The notes below the pieces were generated by a model, which was given only the letters and a program-made list of their open reading frames with translations, made no database searches and was not told the origin of the DNA. The translations under genes and the position numbers were made by a program. A stretch of DNA of 49,347 bases from Clostridia bacterium (GTDB taxonomy: Bacteria > Bacillota > Clostridia > Christensenellales > Borkfalkiaceae), in NCBI GenBank assembly GCA_017473605.1, contig JAFUKM010000003.1, positions 1 to 49,347 on the forward strand, in the 5' to 3' direction. Position 1 is the first letter of the stretch. The number at the start of each line of letters is the position of its first letter. This document shows positions 15,711 to 25,272 of this stretch, piece after piece.

Positions 15711-17315
15711 ATGAAAAAGAAATTGAGCGCAAAAAAACGAAAGTGGATAGAAAGAACGGTGGCGAACGACAGAAGCTATAAGGTATTCTTATACAACCGT
15801 TTTTTCACGTTTTTAGGGGCGGTGCTGTTGCAGTTGGCTGCGTTCGGCTTTCTTACGTTTTTGTTTGTATACAACTCGCGTTACGCCTTTGTCGTGCAAA
15901 TAGTGGTATTCGGGTTGCAGGTTTTGTTTTTGTTGTATATACTCAACCGTTATCCCCGTCCGTCTGCGAAGATGGGCTGGATATTGCTTATCGTAATGCT
16001 GCCGTTCTTCGGCGTGCCTTGGTATTTTTTGAACGGAATGGTACAACCGACGCGGAAAATGCGCAAAAAATTGCATAAAGCGGTAGCGGAGAACCAAGAG
16101 AAAATAGAAGCGTTTTACGGAAAAGCGGAGCTTCCGCAGCCGCAAAACCGCGCGGACGCTTTGACGCGTTATCTTGCGGAGCAAGCGGATTATCCCGTTT
16201 TTTACGACGGAGAAATAAAGTATTATAAAGCGGGGGAAGAAATGTTCCCCGATATGCTGGAAGCGTTGAAAAAAGCGGAAAAATTCATATTGCTCGAATA
16301 TTTCATCATTGCGCACGGCAAGATGTGGAGCGAGATACGTACGATATTGTTGGAAAAGGCGGCGCTTGGCGTGCAAGTGCGCATTATCTACGACGATTTC
16401 GGTTGTATGACGACGTTACCGCCGCGATACGAAAAGTATTTAGAGCTGCTCAGCGAGAATATCAAATGCATGACGTTTAACGACGTAATCCCGATATTTG
16501 CGTTGCGTATGAACAATCGTGACCATAGAAAGATACTCGTTATCGACGGTAAGACGGCGTTCACGGGCGGCGCGAATATCGCGGACGAATACATTGCGGA
16601 AAAACGTAGATTCGGCTATTGGAAAGACACGGGCATACGGGTGCAAGGGGACGCGGTTTCTTCTTTCACGAGTATGTTTATGGATATGTGGAACGCTTTT
16701 TCCAAGGAAAAGGAAGACGTCACGCAGTATTTATTGCCGCGTGAAGGCAAGCGTACGTCGGACGCGACGACTTTGCGTATTCAACCGTACGAAAACTCTC
16801 CTTTGGACGAGCCGAACACGGCGGAAACGGTATATGCGGATATGATAAACCGCGCGCAAAAATACGTATGGATATTCACGCCCTATTTGGTATTGGACGA
16901 ATATATGCGGGAAACGCTTTGCGCGGCGGCAATGCGCGGCGTAGACGTGCGTATCGTCACGCCTGCGATACCCGACAAGAAAATCGTATACCGCTTAACG
17001 CGCGCCAATTACGGCGTGTTGATGCGCGCAGGGGTAAAGATATACGAATACACACCTGGCTTTATCCACGCGAAAAATATGCTTTGCGACGGCGAAAGCG
17101 CGGTGGTGGGAACGATAAATTTGGATTATCGAAGCTTGTACCATCACTTTGAAAACGCGGTGTATTTCAGCGGAGCGGAAGCGGTCAAAGACGTAGAACG
17201 GGATTGTGAAGAAGTATTCGCCGTATCCCGTCTTTGTACGGAAAAGGATACGAGACACTCTTTGATAGGCAAGTTGGTCGATTCTATCTTACGCGTGTTC
17301 GAAACACTTTTGTAA
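15711..17315 (+). CDS. cls: Cardiolipin synthase
   Basis: Membrane phospholipase-D-family enzyme of 534 residues that joins two phosphatidylglycerols to cardiolipin. The N-terminal PLDc_N region has two transmembrane helices (about residues 30-90). The two catalytic HKD motifs are intact: His271 in NRDHRKILVIDG and His453 in FIHAKNMLCDGES. No ribosome-binding site precedes the ATG, and the promoter is so close that the mRNA would be essentially leaderless. It is followed after 12 bases by the zinc-ribbon gene, likely co-transcribed. Confidence 0.94.
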   Translation: MKKKLSAKKRKWIERTVANDRSYKVFLYNRFFTFLGAVLLQLAAFGFLTFLFVYNSRYAFVVQIVVFGLQVLFLLYILNRYPRPSAKMGWILLIVMLPFFGVPWYFLNGMVQPTRKMRKKLHKAVAENQEKIEAFYGKAELPQPQNRADALTRYLAEQADYPVFYDGEIKYYKAGEEMFPDMLEALKKAEKFILLEYFIIAHGKMWSEIRTILLEKAALGVQVRIIYDDFGCMTTLPPRYEKYLELLSENIKCMTFNDVIPIFALRMNNRDHRKILVIDGKTAFTGGANIADEYIAEKRRFGYWKDTGIRVQGDAVSSFTSMFMDMWNAFSKEKEDVTQYLLPREGKRTSDATTLRIQPYENSPLDEPNTAETVYADMINRAQKYVWIFTPYLVLDEYMRETLCAAAMRGVDVRIVTPAIPDKKIVYRLTRANYGVLMRAGVKIYEYTPGFIHAKNMLCDGESAVVGTINLDYRSLYHHFENAVYFSGAEAVKDVERDCEEVFAVSRLCTEKDTRHSLIGKLVDSILRVFETLL

Positions 17316-17327
17316 GGAATAAAACGT

Positions 17328-17642
17328 ATGAGTAAAAAAACGAGAGCGGAAAAACGAGCGGAAGAAGCGCGCATTATAGCGGAAATGGAAGGCGTAACGC
17401 CCGCCGTATCGCAAAATACGGCAAGCACGGAAAATCAAACGGGTAAGTACGCGTCGAATACGGAAAAGATATACTGTAAGCGTTGCAAAAGCGTAATGGA
17501 TAAGGGAGTATGTCCCGTTTGCGGATACCGCGTTTATACGCCTATGGAAGAAGAAACGCGCAAACGTATCCGCGCAATAGTGACGGTGGGCTGCATAGCG
17601 GTTTTTCTCGCGCTGTTTTTCATTTTACGTATCGGCAGATAA
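17328..17642 (+). CDS. Zinc-ribbon protein with C-terminal membrane anchor
   Basis: Unrecognised protein of 104 residues. A charged N-terminal helix rich in Lys, Arg and Glu is followed by a four-cysteine ribbon, CKRC-x8-CPVC (about residues 50-65), and one transmembrane helix at the C-terminus (IVTVGCIAVFLALFFIL). The layout resembles small tail-anchored zinc-ribbon proteins common in Clostridia. Its position behind cls with a good AAGGAA ribosome-binding site suggests a membrane-related role. Confidence 0.75.
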   Translation: MSKKTRAEKRAEEARIIAEMEGVTPAVSQNTASTENQTGKYASNTEKIYCKRCKSVMDKGVCPVCGYRVYTPMEEETRKRIRAIVTVGCIAVFLALFFILRIGR

Positions 17643-17649
17643 ACGTTTT

Positions 17650-17676
17650 CGCCTCCCTTAAAGGGAGGCGTTTTTT
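17650..17676 (+). terminator. Terminator of the cls operon
   Basis: CGCCTCCCTT (17650-17659) pairs with AAGGGAGGCG (17661-17670), followed by TTTTTT. Confidence 0.88.
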
Positions 17677-17705
17677 CTTTTCATAATCTTTCCTGCTTTT
17701 TTCTG

Positions 17706-17734
17706 TTTACAACGGAAAAAAAATATGTTATAAT
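17706..17734 (+). promoter_or_regulatory. Promoter of the YhaO-YhaN pair
   Basis: TTTACA (17706-17711), 17 bases, TATAAT (17729-17734); the AAAGGAG ribosome-binding site follows at 17741. Confidence 0.8.
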
Positions 17735-17757
17735 ACAGGCAAAGGAGCGTTTTTTTT

Positions 17758-18837
17758 GTGAAGATTATACATACGGGCGATATCCATATCGGTTCGGTAT
17801 TGCACAATTTACCGAGCGACAAAGCGAGCTTGCGAAAAGCTGAAATCTTGGACGGATTTCGGCGCATTTGCGCGTACGCAAAGGATAACGGCGTAACGGC
17901 GGTGCTTATCGTCGGGGATTTATTCGAGGAAAACGAAATCGCGTCCGATTTAAAAAAAGAAGTCTTCACGGCGATAGAGCAAGCAAAACCCGTACTCTTT
18001 TTCTACGTAACGGGCAACCACGATATCGGGATATCGCTTGGGCAAACGCCCGAAAATTTCCTGCGTTTTTCGCAAAACAAAGGTTGGGCAAGCTATGCGC
18101 TTGGTGAAAATATCACGGTAACGGGATTGGATGCGGAATATTTCTCCGCGCATAATTTTTCCGCTCTTTCCCTTTCGCCCGACAATTACAATATCGTGCT
18201 GCTGCACGGGGATATACAGGGTAAGCAAGGGGGCAAAGATACCTTGCCTGCGCAGTATTTGCAAAACAAATATATAGACTATTTGGCACTCGGGCATATT
18301 CATACGCCCGACGCGGTAGCAAAACGCTTGGACGCAAGGGGCAGATACCGTTATTGCGGCTGTCCCGAAGGCAGGGGCTTTGACGAAACGGGGAAGAAGG
18401 GTTTTTTCCTTTTGGAGATAGAACGGGGTGCTTTGATAGACGAAAAATTCTATACGTTCGCGCGCCGTGAAGCGGTGGAAAAACGGGTGGATATTTCCGC
18501 TTGCAACGGCTATGCGGATATCGAAGCGGCGGCGTTAACCGCTTTGCAAAACGAGCGTAAGGAAAACGTAATCAAATTGGTGCTTTGCGGAACGTATAAA
18601 GAAGGTATGCGTAAAGATACGCGCCTGCTTGCTTCCCGCCTTTGCGAACGCTTTTTCCACGTAAAGGTAGTGGACGAAAGCCGTTTGTATATCGATTCGA
18701 ATAGCTATATGAACGACTGTACGGAGCGCGGCGAATTTATCCGCGAAATAGCAAAATACAATATAGACCCGCTATTGAAAGAAGAAATTTTAGAAGTAGG
18801 GTTAAAGGCGCTTGCCGGGGAGGAAATCGAACTGTGA
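17758..18837 (+). CDS. SbcD/YhaO-type metallophosphoesterase nuclease
   Basis: DNA exonuclease subunit of the Mre11/SbcD class, 359 residues, expected to bind two Mn ions. All five phosphoesterase motifs are present: GDIHIGS, VGDLFE, GNHD, LLHGDIQG and ALGHIH. It starts at GTG with AAAGGAG ten bases upstream. It overlaps the following ATPase gene by four bases (GTGA), so the two are made together. The partner resembles B. subtilis YhaN more than SbcC, so YhaO is the closer analogue. The role is inferred to be repair of double-strand ends or hairpins. Confidence 0.88.
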   Translation: MKIIHTGDIHIGSVLHNLPSDKASLRKAEILDGFRRICAYAKDNGVTAVLIVGDLFEENEIASDLKKEVFTAIEQAKPVLFFYVTGNHDIGISLGQTPENFLRFSQNKGWASYALGENITVTGLDAEYFSAHNFSALSLSPDNYNIVLLHGDIQGKQGGKDTLPAQYLQNKYIDYLALGHIHTPDAVAKRLDARGRYRYCGCPEGRGFDETGKKGFFLLEIERGALIDEKFYTFARREAVEKRVDISACNGYADIEAAALTALQNERKENVIKLVLCGTYKEGMRKDTRLLASRLCERFFHVKVVDESRLYIDSNSYMNDCTERGEFIREIAKYNIDPLLKEEILEVGLKALAGEEIEL

Positions 18838-21086
18838 AGATTCTTTCCTGTCATATAACGGGCTTTGGCAAGTTTGTCAACCGCGCCTTTGATATGTCGA
18901 AGCCGATAGTGGTATGCAAACAAGAGAACGGCTGGGGTAAAACGACGCTTGCGGACTTTATCGAGTGTATGTTCTACGGTTTGGACAACGGGCGCAAAAC
19001 GAGCGTTTCCGAGAACTTCCGTATGAAGTACGAGCCGTGGTCGGGCGCGCGTTACGGCGGCGCGATAATCATAGAAGAAAGCGGTAAGACGTATCGTATC
19101 GAGCGGTATTTCGGCAAAACGCCGTCGGCGGATACGGCGCGCGTTTTCGACGGTAACAATATGGTATGTTACGACTTTGGCGAGAGAGCGGAACGCTTGG
19201 GCGAAACGCTGTTTGGAGTGGATAGAGAAAGCTATCGCAAAACGGCGTATATTCCGCAAGGAATCACGGAAGAAACGCCGCTTACGGGGGATATTAAGAG
19301 TAAGCTTTTGTCTGTGCTCTCGTCCACGCCGACGGATAGCGGCGCGCAAAAGGCGACGGAGCGTTTGGACGCGGCAGAGCGCGCGCTTCGTGCAAAACGC
19401 CGTCCCGCCAAGGGCAAATTAGACGAGATAGAAGAGCGTTTGACGTATTTGGAAACGCAAAAAGCGGACTGTATCCGCGCGTCGCAAACGTTGCGCGCGC
19501 AACGGGAAACGTTGGCGCAATACGCGCAAAAAATGCAGGGGTATACGGCGGAACTGAATAAGCTTTCCACGTTGTTGGAAGAATATACCCGACGCGGCGA
19601 AATGGCGGCGAACGACGCTGCGAGAAAGGAAATCGAAACGACGTATCAAACGGCAGCCGCCGCATTGCAGGAATTAAAGGCGTTTTTCGGAGCAATAGAC
19701 CCTGCTTCGCTGAATACCGAAGGCTTGGAACAGGGCGTTACGGAATACTACCGTTTAAAAGGGGAAGTTGCGGAAGCGGAAAACAAGCTTTCCGCGCTGT
19801 ACGCAGGTGGCAGAGAGCGGCAAATGTTGCAAACGCAGCTCACGGCGTGTGAAAAGACGTTGGAAAGCTACGAGATGCTGGCGCGCTCGCAGGAGAAAAA
19901 GGAAAAACGGGAGAAAAAAGACGCGCATACGCAGGGCAGGTACGCAAGGAAACGCCGCAAACGCGGTATGCTGTTGCTGTTCATATCCTTTTGCGTAGCG
20001 GTTGTCGGCGCGGTGCTTACGGAAAGCTCCAAAGGCTTCGGGATAGCGCTTCTTGTCGTCGGCGCGCTGGGTACGTTGTACGGCTTTGGCATCGTTTATC
20101 GGCATACGCGCGGTTTGCCGTCGGCAAGAAAACAAAAGTTGGTGTTTGACGACCCTGAAATCGCGGCAAGGTATAAAGCGACGAGAGAAGAGACGGACGA
20201 GCTGTTGCAAAAGCTTTCGCAATATCCTGCGGATACGGAAAAGGAATACGCGTATTTGGCAAAGGAAACGGAAGATAAGAAACTGCGGATAGCGCAGCTG
20301 GAAAGCGCGATAAGCGGCTTTATCGGCAACTTCCGCTTCGAAGCGGTGTACGATTACCGCGCGGCGCTTTCACGGATAAAAGAGAGCGTAGCCGATTACG
20401 TGAGATACGGTCAATCGTTACAAGACTCCGCGCAAAAATTATCCACGCTTGCGCCTGCGCAAAACGGGGGCGTCATCGCCGATTATTCGCGGGCGGATAT
20501 GGAAAATCTTGTCGCCCGAAGAAATCGTTTGGAAGAGGAACGGGAGCGTTTGCGCGGCGAATACGCGCGTTTGAGCGCGGAGGCGGACGGGTTGGAAACG
20601 CGCGCCTTTCAGCTTCGGGAATATCAAGGGGAAGAAATGCGTTTAGAAGAAGAACGCGCGCGGCTCGAACGCCGTCTGACGGCAATACGCGCCGCGAAAG
20701 AGATTTTGACAAGAGCGCGCGCAAATATGGCGACTCGTTATTTAGACCCCGTGGAAAGCAAATGCCGTCGCTATGCGGAAATTTTAGGCTTTGCGCCGAC
20801 GGCTCTTTTACGGTTTAACGGCGAAGGCGTGCCCGTAATGGAAGAGAACGCGTCCTTGCGTGCGATGGGCTATTACAGTACCGGTTTAAAAGAGCTGCTT
20901 GATTTTTGCGTACGGATAGCCTTGGCGGAAACGCTGTTCACAACGCGCCGTCCGCCGCTTATCTTGGACGACCCGTTCGCGAACTTAGACGACGAAAAGA
21001 CGGTACGTGTAAAAACGCTCGTGAAAGAGCTGTCGAACAATTATCAAATCATATACTTTACCTGTAAGCAGGAAAGGACGCTGTAA
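18834..21086 (+). CDS. YhaN-like SMC/Rad50-type ATPase with membrane segments
   Basis: ATPase of 750 residues pairing with the upstream nuclease. Walker A is ENGWGKTT (near residue 32) and Walker B is LILDDPFANLDD near the C-terminus. The middle is coiled coil (about 165-370 and 435-650) interrupted by two hydrophobic helices (about 378-395 and 400-420), a hallmark of YhaN rather than soluble SbcC. It may hold the nuclease complex at the membrane. The GTG start overlaps the preceding stop. Transcription ends at a hairpin just after the gene. Confidence 0.82.
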   Translation: MKILSCHITGFGKFVNRAFDMSKPIVVCKQENGWGKTTLADFIECMFYGLDNGRKTSVSENFRMKYEPWSGARYGGAIIIEESGKTYRIERYFGKTPSADTARVFDGNNMVCYDFGERAERLGETLFGVDRESYRKTAYIPQGITEETPLTGDIKSKLLSVLSSTPTDSGAQKATERLDAAERALRAKRRPAKGKLDEIEERLTYLETQKADCIRASQTLRAQRETLAQYAQKMQGYTAELNKLSTLLEEYTRRGEMAANDAARKEIETTYQTAAAALQELKAFFGAIDPASLNTEGLEQGVTEYYRLKGEVAEAENKLSALYAGGRERQMLQTQLTACEKTLESYEMLARSQEKKEKREKKDAHTQGRYARKRRKRGMLLLFISFCVAVVGAVLTESSKGFGIALLVVGALGTLYGFGIVYRHTRGLPSARKQKLVFDDPEIAARYKATREETDELLQKLSQYPADTEKEYAYLAKETEDKKLRIAQLESAISGFIGNFRFEAVYDYRAALSRIKESVADYVRYGQSLQDSAQKLSTLAPAQNGGVIADYSRADMENLVARRNRLEEERERLRGEYARLSAEADGLETRAFQLREYQGEEMRLEEERARLERRLTAIRAAKEILTRARANMATRYLDPVESKCRRYAEILGFAPTALLRFNGEGVPVMEENASLRAMGYYSTGLKELLDFCVRIALAETLFTTRRPPLILDDPFANLDDEKTVRVKTLVKELSNNYQIIYFTCKQERTL

Positions 21087-21093
21087 GCAAATG

Positions 21094-21120
21094 AAATTCT
21101 CGTGAAAGCGAGAATTTTTT
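21094..21120 (+). terminator. Terminator of the YhaO-YhaN pair
   Basis: AAATTCTCG (21094-21102) pairs with CGAGAATTT (21109-21117), followed by a T tract. Confidence 0.87.
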
Positions 21121-21132
21121 ACTTTGAAACGG

Positions 21133-21161
21133 TTGACATTATATTTTTAAAAAAATATAAT
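21133..21161 (+). promoter_or_regulatory. Promoter of the ABC exporter operon
   Basis: TTGACA (21133-21138), 17 bases, TATAAT (21156-21161): perfect consensus. Confidence 0.87.
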
Positions 21162-21195
21162 AATCTTGTTTACTAGTTTATAAAAGGAGCAGTAT

Positions 21196-22989
21196 ATGGC
21201 AAGTACGGTCAAAACGCTTATCAAGAGCGTAAGGGAATACAAAAAGCCGTCGATAATCACGCCGTTTTTTATGGCGGTGGAAGCTTTTTGTGAGTGTTTA
21301 ATTCCGTTTTTTATGTCGAAGATGATAGACCAAAGCGCATTGTCGCAAGCGAACGCAATGCGGCATATTTTAACGTACGGCGGCATATTGTTGGCGCTTG
21401 CGGCGCTGTCGATGTTGACGGGCGGTTTGGCAGGCAAGTTTGCGGCGACGGCAAGCTGCGGGTTTGCGAAAAATTTACGGCACGATTTATTTTATAGGGT
21501 GCAAAAATTCTCGTTTTCGAACGTGGATAAATTCTCCACGTCGTCGCTCGTTACCCGTTTGACGACGGACGTCACCAACGTGCAGCAATCGTACCAAATG
21601 TGTTTGCGTATCGCAATCCGCGTTCCGTTGCAGTTTATTTTCGCGATTGTAATGAGCTTTGTCATCAATCCGAACTTGGCTTGGATATTCGTATGCGTCG
21701 TGCCTGTATTGGGGATTTTGATATTCTCGATAGTGCGTTACGTTATGCCGTTTTTCCGTCGGATTTTTAAAAAGTACGACGCGCTCAATAACTCGGTGCA
21801 GGAAAACGTAGGCGGTATCCGCGTCGTCAAATCGTTCGTGCGCGAAAAACACGAAACGGAAAAATTCGAAAAAGCGGCGGGGGAAGTAAGAAACGATTTC
21901 ACGAAAGCGGAAAAAATCCTTGCGCTCAACTCGCCGATTATGACGCTGTTTATCAACGTGGCGGTGTTGATTATTTCCTTCTTCGGTGCGAAACTGATTA
22001 TGAACACGGCAACGATAGGCGCGAACAAAGAAGTGGTGGGCGAATTTTTACCCACCGAGCTTTCCGCGCTCATTACCTACGGCGTGCAAATTCTGTCCGC
22101 GCTGATGATGTTCTCTATGGTATTCGTCATGATTACGATGTCGCTTGAATCGGCGCGAAGAATCAGCGAAGTATTGAACGAAGAATCGGACGTCGTCAGT
22201 CCCAAAGACGGCGTTACGCAGGTCAAAGACGGCGAAATCCGTTTTGAAAACGTGAGTTTCAAATACTCGTCGAAAGCGGAAAACTACGCGCTTTCGGATA
22301 TCGACTTAACGATAAAATCGGGCGAAACGGTAGGTATATTGGGCGGTACGGGTTCGTCGAAAACAACGCTTATTCAGCTTATTCCCCGCTTGTACGATAC
22401 GACGGACGGCGCAGTATACGTGGGCGGCGTCAACGTTAAGGATTACGATTTGGACGCTTTGCGAAAGGAAGTTTCGGTGGTATTGCAAAAGAACGTACTC
22501 TTTTCGGGTACGATAAAGGAGAATTTGCGTTGGGGGGACGAGAACGCGACGGACGAAGAGATAGAACGCGTTTGTAAACTCGCCCAAGCGGACGAATTTA
22601 TCCGCTCTTTCCCCGACGGCTACGATACGTATATCGAACAGGGCGGCACGAACGTTTCGGGCGGTCAAAAACAACGCCTTTGTATTGCGAGAGCGCTGCT
22701 CCGCAAACCGAAAATTTTAATCTTGGACGATTCGACGAGCGCGGTAGACACCAAAACGGACGCGTTGATTCGTCACGCGTTCAAGGAAGAAATCCCCGAC
22801 ACGACGAAGATTATCATCGCGCAACGCGTGTCGTCGGTGGAACACGCCGACCAAATTTTGATTTTAGACGGCGGTAAAATCATTGCGAAAGGCAACCATA
22901 ACACGCTTATGGAAACGAGCGAAATTTATCGCGAAATATACGAAGCGCAAACGAAAGGGAACGCTTCGGAAGAAGGGGGTGAAGCGTAA
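21196..22989 (+). CDS. ABC exporter subunit with degenerate ATP site
   Basis: Half-transporter of 597 residues: a six-helix exporter domain (about 20-320) and a nucleotide-binding domain. Walker A is GGTGSSKTT near residue 381, the signature is VSGGQ, and Walker B ends LDDSTSAVD, with Asp in place of the catalytic Glu. In heterodimeric exporters one subunit typically carries such a non-hydrolytic site. The next gene overlaps by one base and supplies the complete site. The substrate is unknown; drug, peptide and lipid export are all possible. The ribosome-binding site is AAAGGAG. Confidence 0.93.
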   Translation: MASTVKTLIKSVREYKKPSIITPFFMAVEAFCECLIPFFMSKMIDQSALSQANAMRHILTYGGILLALAALSMLTGGLAGKFAATASCGFAKNLRHDLFYRVQKFSFSNVDKFSTSSLVTRLTTDVTNVQQSYQMCLRIAIRVPLQFIFAIVMSFVINPNLAWIFVCVVPVLGILIFSIVRYVMPFFRRIFKKYDALNNSVQENVGGIRVVKSFVREKHETEKFEKAAGEVRNDFTKAEKILALNSPIMTLFINVAVLIISFFGAKLIMNTATIGANKEVVGEFLPTELSALITYGVQILSALMMFSMVFVMITMSLESARRISEVLNEESDVVSPKDGVTQVKDGEIRFENVSFKYSSKAENYALSDIDLTIKSGETVGILGGTGSSKTTLIQLIPRLYDTTDGAVYVGGVNVKDYDLDALRKEVSVVLQKNVLFSGTIKENLRWGDENATDEEIERVCKLAQADEFIRSFPDGYDTYIEQGGTNVSGGQKQRLCIARALLRKPKILILDDSTSAVDTKTDALIRHAFKEEIPDTTKIIIAQRVSSVEHADQILILDGGKIIAKGNHNTLMETSEIYREIYEAQTKGNASEEGGEA

Positions 22990-24965
22990 TGGCACAGGCA
23001 ACCACCCAAAGAAGAGTTATGCCCAAAGGACCTATGCGCGGACGGGGTATGCCCGTACCCAAGGGCGCGATTCAAAAAGGCACGTTGGGCAGATTGTTAA
23101 AAACGGCGTTCAAGTACTACAAATGGCAACTCATCGTCGTATTCGTATGTATTCTTATCAGCTCGACAGGTAGCTTGATATCGTCGTTGTTTACGAAAAC
23201 GCTTATCGACGAAATTATCCCCAAGGGCGTAGCGAACGGCTTTGCGGCGGCTGCAAGCGACCTGCTCAAATTGATATTGGTCATGGGCGCTATGTACGGC
23301 GTCGTCGTGCTTGCCACGTTCTTTTACAATCGGTTGATGGCGACGGTTACGCAGGGGCTTTTGTACCATTTGCGAACGGATATGTTCAAAAAAATGCAAA
23401 CGTTGCCGATTAAGTACTTCGATACGCACGCGCACGGCGAGATTATGAGCGCGTATACCAACGATACGGACGCAACGAGACAGCTTATCGGTCAAAGCTT
23501 ACCGTCGGTAATGAGTAACGTTTTAACGTTGCTCGTATCGATAGGCGTAATGCTGACGTTCAGCTTTTGGTTGTCGCTCGTGGTATTAGGCTCTACGCTT
23601 TTAATGACGTTTATCGTGAAGAAGATTGGCGGCAACAGCGCGAAATATATGGTGGCGCAGCAAACGTCGCTCGCAGAAGAAGAAGGTTTCGTGGAAGAGA
23701 TGATGAAGGGGCAAAAGGTCGTCAAAGTCTTTACCCACGAAGAGAAAGCGAAGGAAGATTTCGATGCGCATAACGCAAAGCTGTTCAAGGATAGCGAACG
23801 CGCGCACGTATTCGGGAATATCTTAGGACCGATTATCGGCAACGTAGGTAATTTCAATTACGTGCTGCTTACGATTATCGGCGGACTGTTCTTAACGATG
23901 GGTTGGACGAATTACGGGTTTATCAACGTATTTTCGGGCGGCGGCTTGTTGGAAATCGGTATCATCGTATCGTTTTTGGGTATGTCGCGGAACTTTGCAA
24001 TGATTATCAACCAACTTTCCCAACAAATCTCGATGATAGCAATGGGTATGGCTGGTGCGAGCCGTATTTTCAAATTGATGGACGAAGAGCCCGAACAAGA
24101 CGAAGGGTACGTTACGCTCGTCAATGCGATAGAAGACGAAAACGGCAACTTGACGGAAACGGAAAAGCGTACGGGCGTATGGGCGTGGAAACACTATCAT
24201 AAAGCGGACGGCACGACGACGTATACCCGTTTGCGCGGCGATATCGTAATGGATATGGTGGATTTTTGTTACGTGCCTGAAAAACAGGTATTGACGGACG
24301 TAACGCTGTACGCAAAGCCCGGGCAAAAGATAGCGTTTGTCGGCGCGACGGGCGCGGGCAAAACGACGATAACCAACCTTATCAACCGCTTCTACGATAT
24401 TGCGGACGGCAAAATCCGCTACGACGGTATCAATATCAATAAAATCAAAAAGAGCGACTTGCGCCGCTCGCTGGGGATAGTTTTGCAGGATACCAACCTG
24501 TTTACGGGTACGGTCATGGAGAATATCCGTTACGGTAGATTAGACGCAACGGACGAAGAGTGCGTCGAAGCGGCAAAGCTTGCGAACGCGGACGATTTTA
24601 TCCGTCGTTTGCCCGAAGGGTATAATACGTTGCTTACGAACAACGGCGCGAATTTATCGCAAGGTCAACGCCAGCTTCTCTCGATAGCGCGCGCGGCGGT
24701 GGCGGACGCGCCTGCGATGATATTGGACGAAGCGACGTCGTCGATAGACACGCGCACGGAAGCGCTCGTCAACGACGGTATGGACAAATTGATGCAGGGC
24801 AGAACGGTATTTGTGATAGCGCATAGATTATCGACGGTAAGAAACGCCAACGCGATAATGGTTCTCGACCACGGCAAAATTATCGAACGCGGCACGCACG
24901 AACAGTTGATTGAACAGAAGGGCGTGTATTATCAGCTTTACACGGGCGCTTTTGAACTTGAATAA
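22989..24965 (+). CDS. ABC exporter subunit with canonical ATP site
   Basis: Partner half-transporter of 658 residues. It has a basic, Gly/Pro-rich N-terminal tail of about 40 residues (MPKGPMRGRGMPVPKG), six transmembrane helices, a 60-residue charged insertion between membrane and nucleotide-binding domains (around GVWAWKHYHKADGTTTY), and a complete nucleotide site: Walker A GATGAGKTT near residue 450, signature LSQGQ, Walker B MILDEATSSID with catalytic Glu. The pair therefore forms an asymmetric exporter. The TAATG overlap with the upstream gene indicates coupled translation. Confidence 0.94.
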   Translation: MAQATTQRRVMPKGPMRGRGMPVPKGAIQKGTLGRLLKTAFKYYKWQLIVVFVCILISSTGSLISSLFTKTLIDEIIPKGVANGFAAAASDLLKLILVMGAMYGVVVLATFFYNRLMATVTQGLLYHLRTDMFKKMQTLPIKYFDTHAHGEIMSAYTNDTDATRQLIGQSLPSVMSNVLTLLVSIGVMLTFSFWLSLVVLGSTLLMTFIVKKIGGNSAKYMVAQQTSLAEEEGFVEEMMKGQKVVKVFTHEEKAKEDFDAHNAKLFKDSERAHVFGNILGPIIGNVGNFNYVLLTIIGGLFLTMGWTNYGFINVFSGGGLLEIGIIVSFLGMSRNFAMIINQLSQQISMIAMGMAGASRIFKLMDEEPEQDEGYVTLVNAIEDENGNLTETEKRTGVWAWKHYHKADGTTTYTRLRGDIVMDMVDFCYVPEKQVLTDVTLYAKPGQKIAFVGATGAGKTTITNLINRFYDIADGKIRYDGININKIKKSDLRRSLGIVLQDTNLFTGTVMENIRYGRLDATDEECVEAAKLANADDFIRRLPEGYNTLLTNNGANLSQGQRQLLSIARAAVADAPAMILDEATSSIDTRTEALVNDGMDKLMQGRTVFVIAHRLSTVRNANAIMVLDHGKIIERGTHEQLIEQKGVYYQLYTGAFELE

Positions 24966-25168
24966 GCGGAGAACCTCCGCTGGCGAGTTTTTCTATCTTT
25001 CGGTATCGCTTTTTTGTAACGTTATCGTAAACAAGGAGTCAAGAGGCATTGTCTCTTGCGGATGGTAAAGGCAGAGCCTTTACGACTCTCTGTCAAGAGC
25101 CGCCGATAGGCGGAAGAAAAGCCCCAAGAAAAGCAACCGCAGGTTGCGCTCCAACGCCGATAGGCGTT
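24966..25168 (+). repeat. Family-1 multi-hairpin repeat, copy D
   Basis: Starts at the exporter stop codon with GCGGAG/CTCCGC (24966-24980), then the flank module, CAAGAG/CTCTTG (25040-25058), GTAAAGGC/GCCTTTAC (25065-25083, perfect 8 bp), CCGCC/GGCGG (25100-25113), GCAACC/GGTTGC (25133-25147) and AACGCC/GGCGTT (25153-25168). There is no 3' flank module. With the following terminator it occupies the 24966-25272 gap. Confidence 0.85.
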
Positions 25169-25186
25169 TGATATAATGAAAAATTA

Positions 25187-25218
25187 AAAACGCAGTGCAA
25201 TATTTTGCACTGCGTTTT
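25187..25218. terminator. Bidirectional terminator between convergent genes
   Basis: A perfect 14-bp stem, AAAACGCAGTGCAA (25187-25200) with TTGCACTGCGTTTT (25205-25218). It serves the exporter operon (+) and the small lipoprotein (-). Confidence 0.85.
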
Positions 25219-25272
25219 AGTTGAGCAAAGAAATTTATACGCGCACTTGAATATAAAATTCCTAAATACAAT

